Origin: Brachybacterium avium
Lineage (GTDB): Bacteria; Actinomycetota; Actinomycetes; Actinomycetales; Dermabacteraceae
Direction: 5' to 3'
Length of the DNA stretch: 64,000 bases
NCBI RefSeq assembly: GCF_002216795.1
Contig: NZ_CP022316.1
Span: 310,001 to 374,000, forward strand
Part shown: in pieces, positions 63,971-64,000 of the stretch
How positions within the stretch are numbered: position 1 is the stretch's first letter
How the letters are laid out: each line of letters begins with the position of its first letter
Translations under genes and position numbers: made by a program
The notes under the pieces: generated by a model
Databases searched by the model: none
What the model was told of the DNA's origin: nothing
Seen by the model: only the letters and a program-made list of their open reading frames with translations

Positions 63971-64000
63971 CTGGGGTACCAGGACTCGAACCTAGAATGA
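63971..64000 (-). tRNA. tRNA-Gln, 3' part, cut by the window edge
   Basis: The minus strand shows the T-arm (CTAGGTTCGAGTCCTGG) and acceptor 3' strand TACCCCA followed by G, as in actinobacterial tRNA-Gln. The anticodon lies outside the window, so the identity is inferred. Confidence 0.75.

Noticed and set aside
1..64000. CRISPR arrays, insertion sequences, prophage
   Set aside because: No regularly spaced repeats, transposase, integrase or phage structural gene was found.

Overview
The window is very GC-rich, almost fully coding DNA in which genes overlap by ATGA, GTGA or TGATG. It reads as a Gram-positive actinobacterium of the Micrococcales. The main reasons are the conserved blocks rne-rplU-rpmA-obg-proB/proA-nadD-rsfS, recG-rsmD/coaD-DUF177-rnc-mutM and thiL-ddl-gpsA-plsC-murA-leuD-leuC with a divergent ndgR-type IclR regulator beside tRNA-Glu/tRNA-Gln, together with many leaderless genes. 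Protein style suggests Brachybacterium or a close relative; this is inference, since no rRNA is present.

Layout. 1-4 kb: TM2-domain membrane protein (partial), recQ, a small membrane protein and a Nudix hydrolase. 4-9.5 kb: a peptide-type ABC importer with a double ATPase. 9.6-13.7 kb: a terpenoid-cyclase-fold protein, a BenE-type transporter, a DoxX protein, a NYN/OST-HTH protein and a cupin. 13.7-17.3 kb: a molybdate operon (HTH-TOBE regulator, modA, modB, modC) ending in a translationally coupled HhH-GPD DNA glycosylase. 17.3-21.6 kb: a sugar ABC operon with its LacI regulator and a perfect operator palindrome. 21.7-33.1 kb: nitronate monooxygenase-like gene, tRNA-Ala, then the nadD/rsfS, pro, obg, ribosomal-protein and RNase E genes. 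33.5-41.3 kb: cytochrome bd oxidase (cydABDC) coupled to a DosS/DosR-like two-component pair. 41.3-50.5 kb: mutM, rnc, coaD, an insertion (DUF3224, GNAT, DUF222/HNH), a patch of DnaA-box-like sites, rsmD, recG and rpmB. 50.5-64 kb: S51 peptidase, acetyltransferase, alcohol dehydrogenase, thiL, the cell-envelope and leucine genes, ndgR, a universal stress protein and three tRNAs (the last cut by the window edge).

Two threads run through the whole window. First, at least a dozen genes have a -10-like hexamer ending exactly 6 or 7 nt before an ATG/GTG and no usable ribosome binding site, the signature of leaderless mRNAs. Second, four genes (TM2 protein, a dppB-type permease, a malG-type permease, cydD) each lose frame at a short G/C run, and adding one G or C restores a perfect protein every time. 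This looks like a systematic one-base deletion error in the assembly, though slippage-based switching is not excluded by sequence alone.

The most interesting biology is the DnaA-box-like cluster at 46.93-47.15 kb far from any dnaA gene, the DNA glycosylase built into the molybdate operon, the redox-type two-component system coupled to cytochrome bd, and the palindromic elements before murA, leuC/ndgR and cydA. I saw no CRISPR array, insertion sequence, prophage or rRNA operon.
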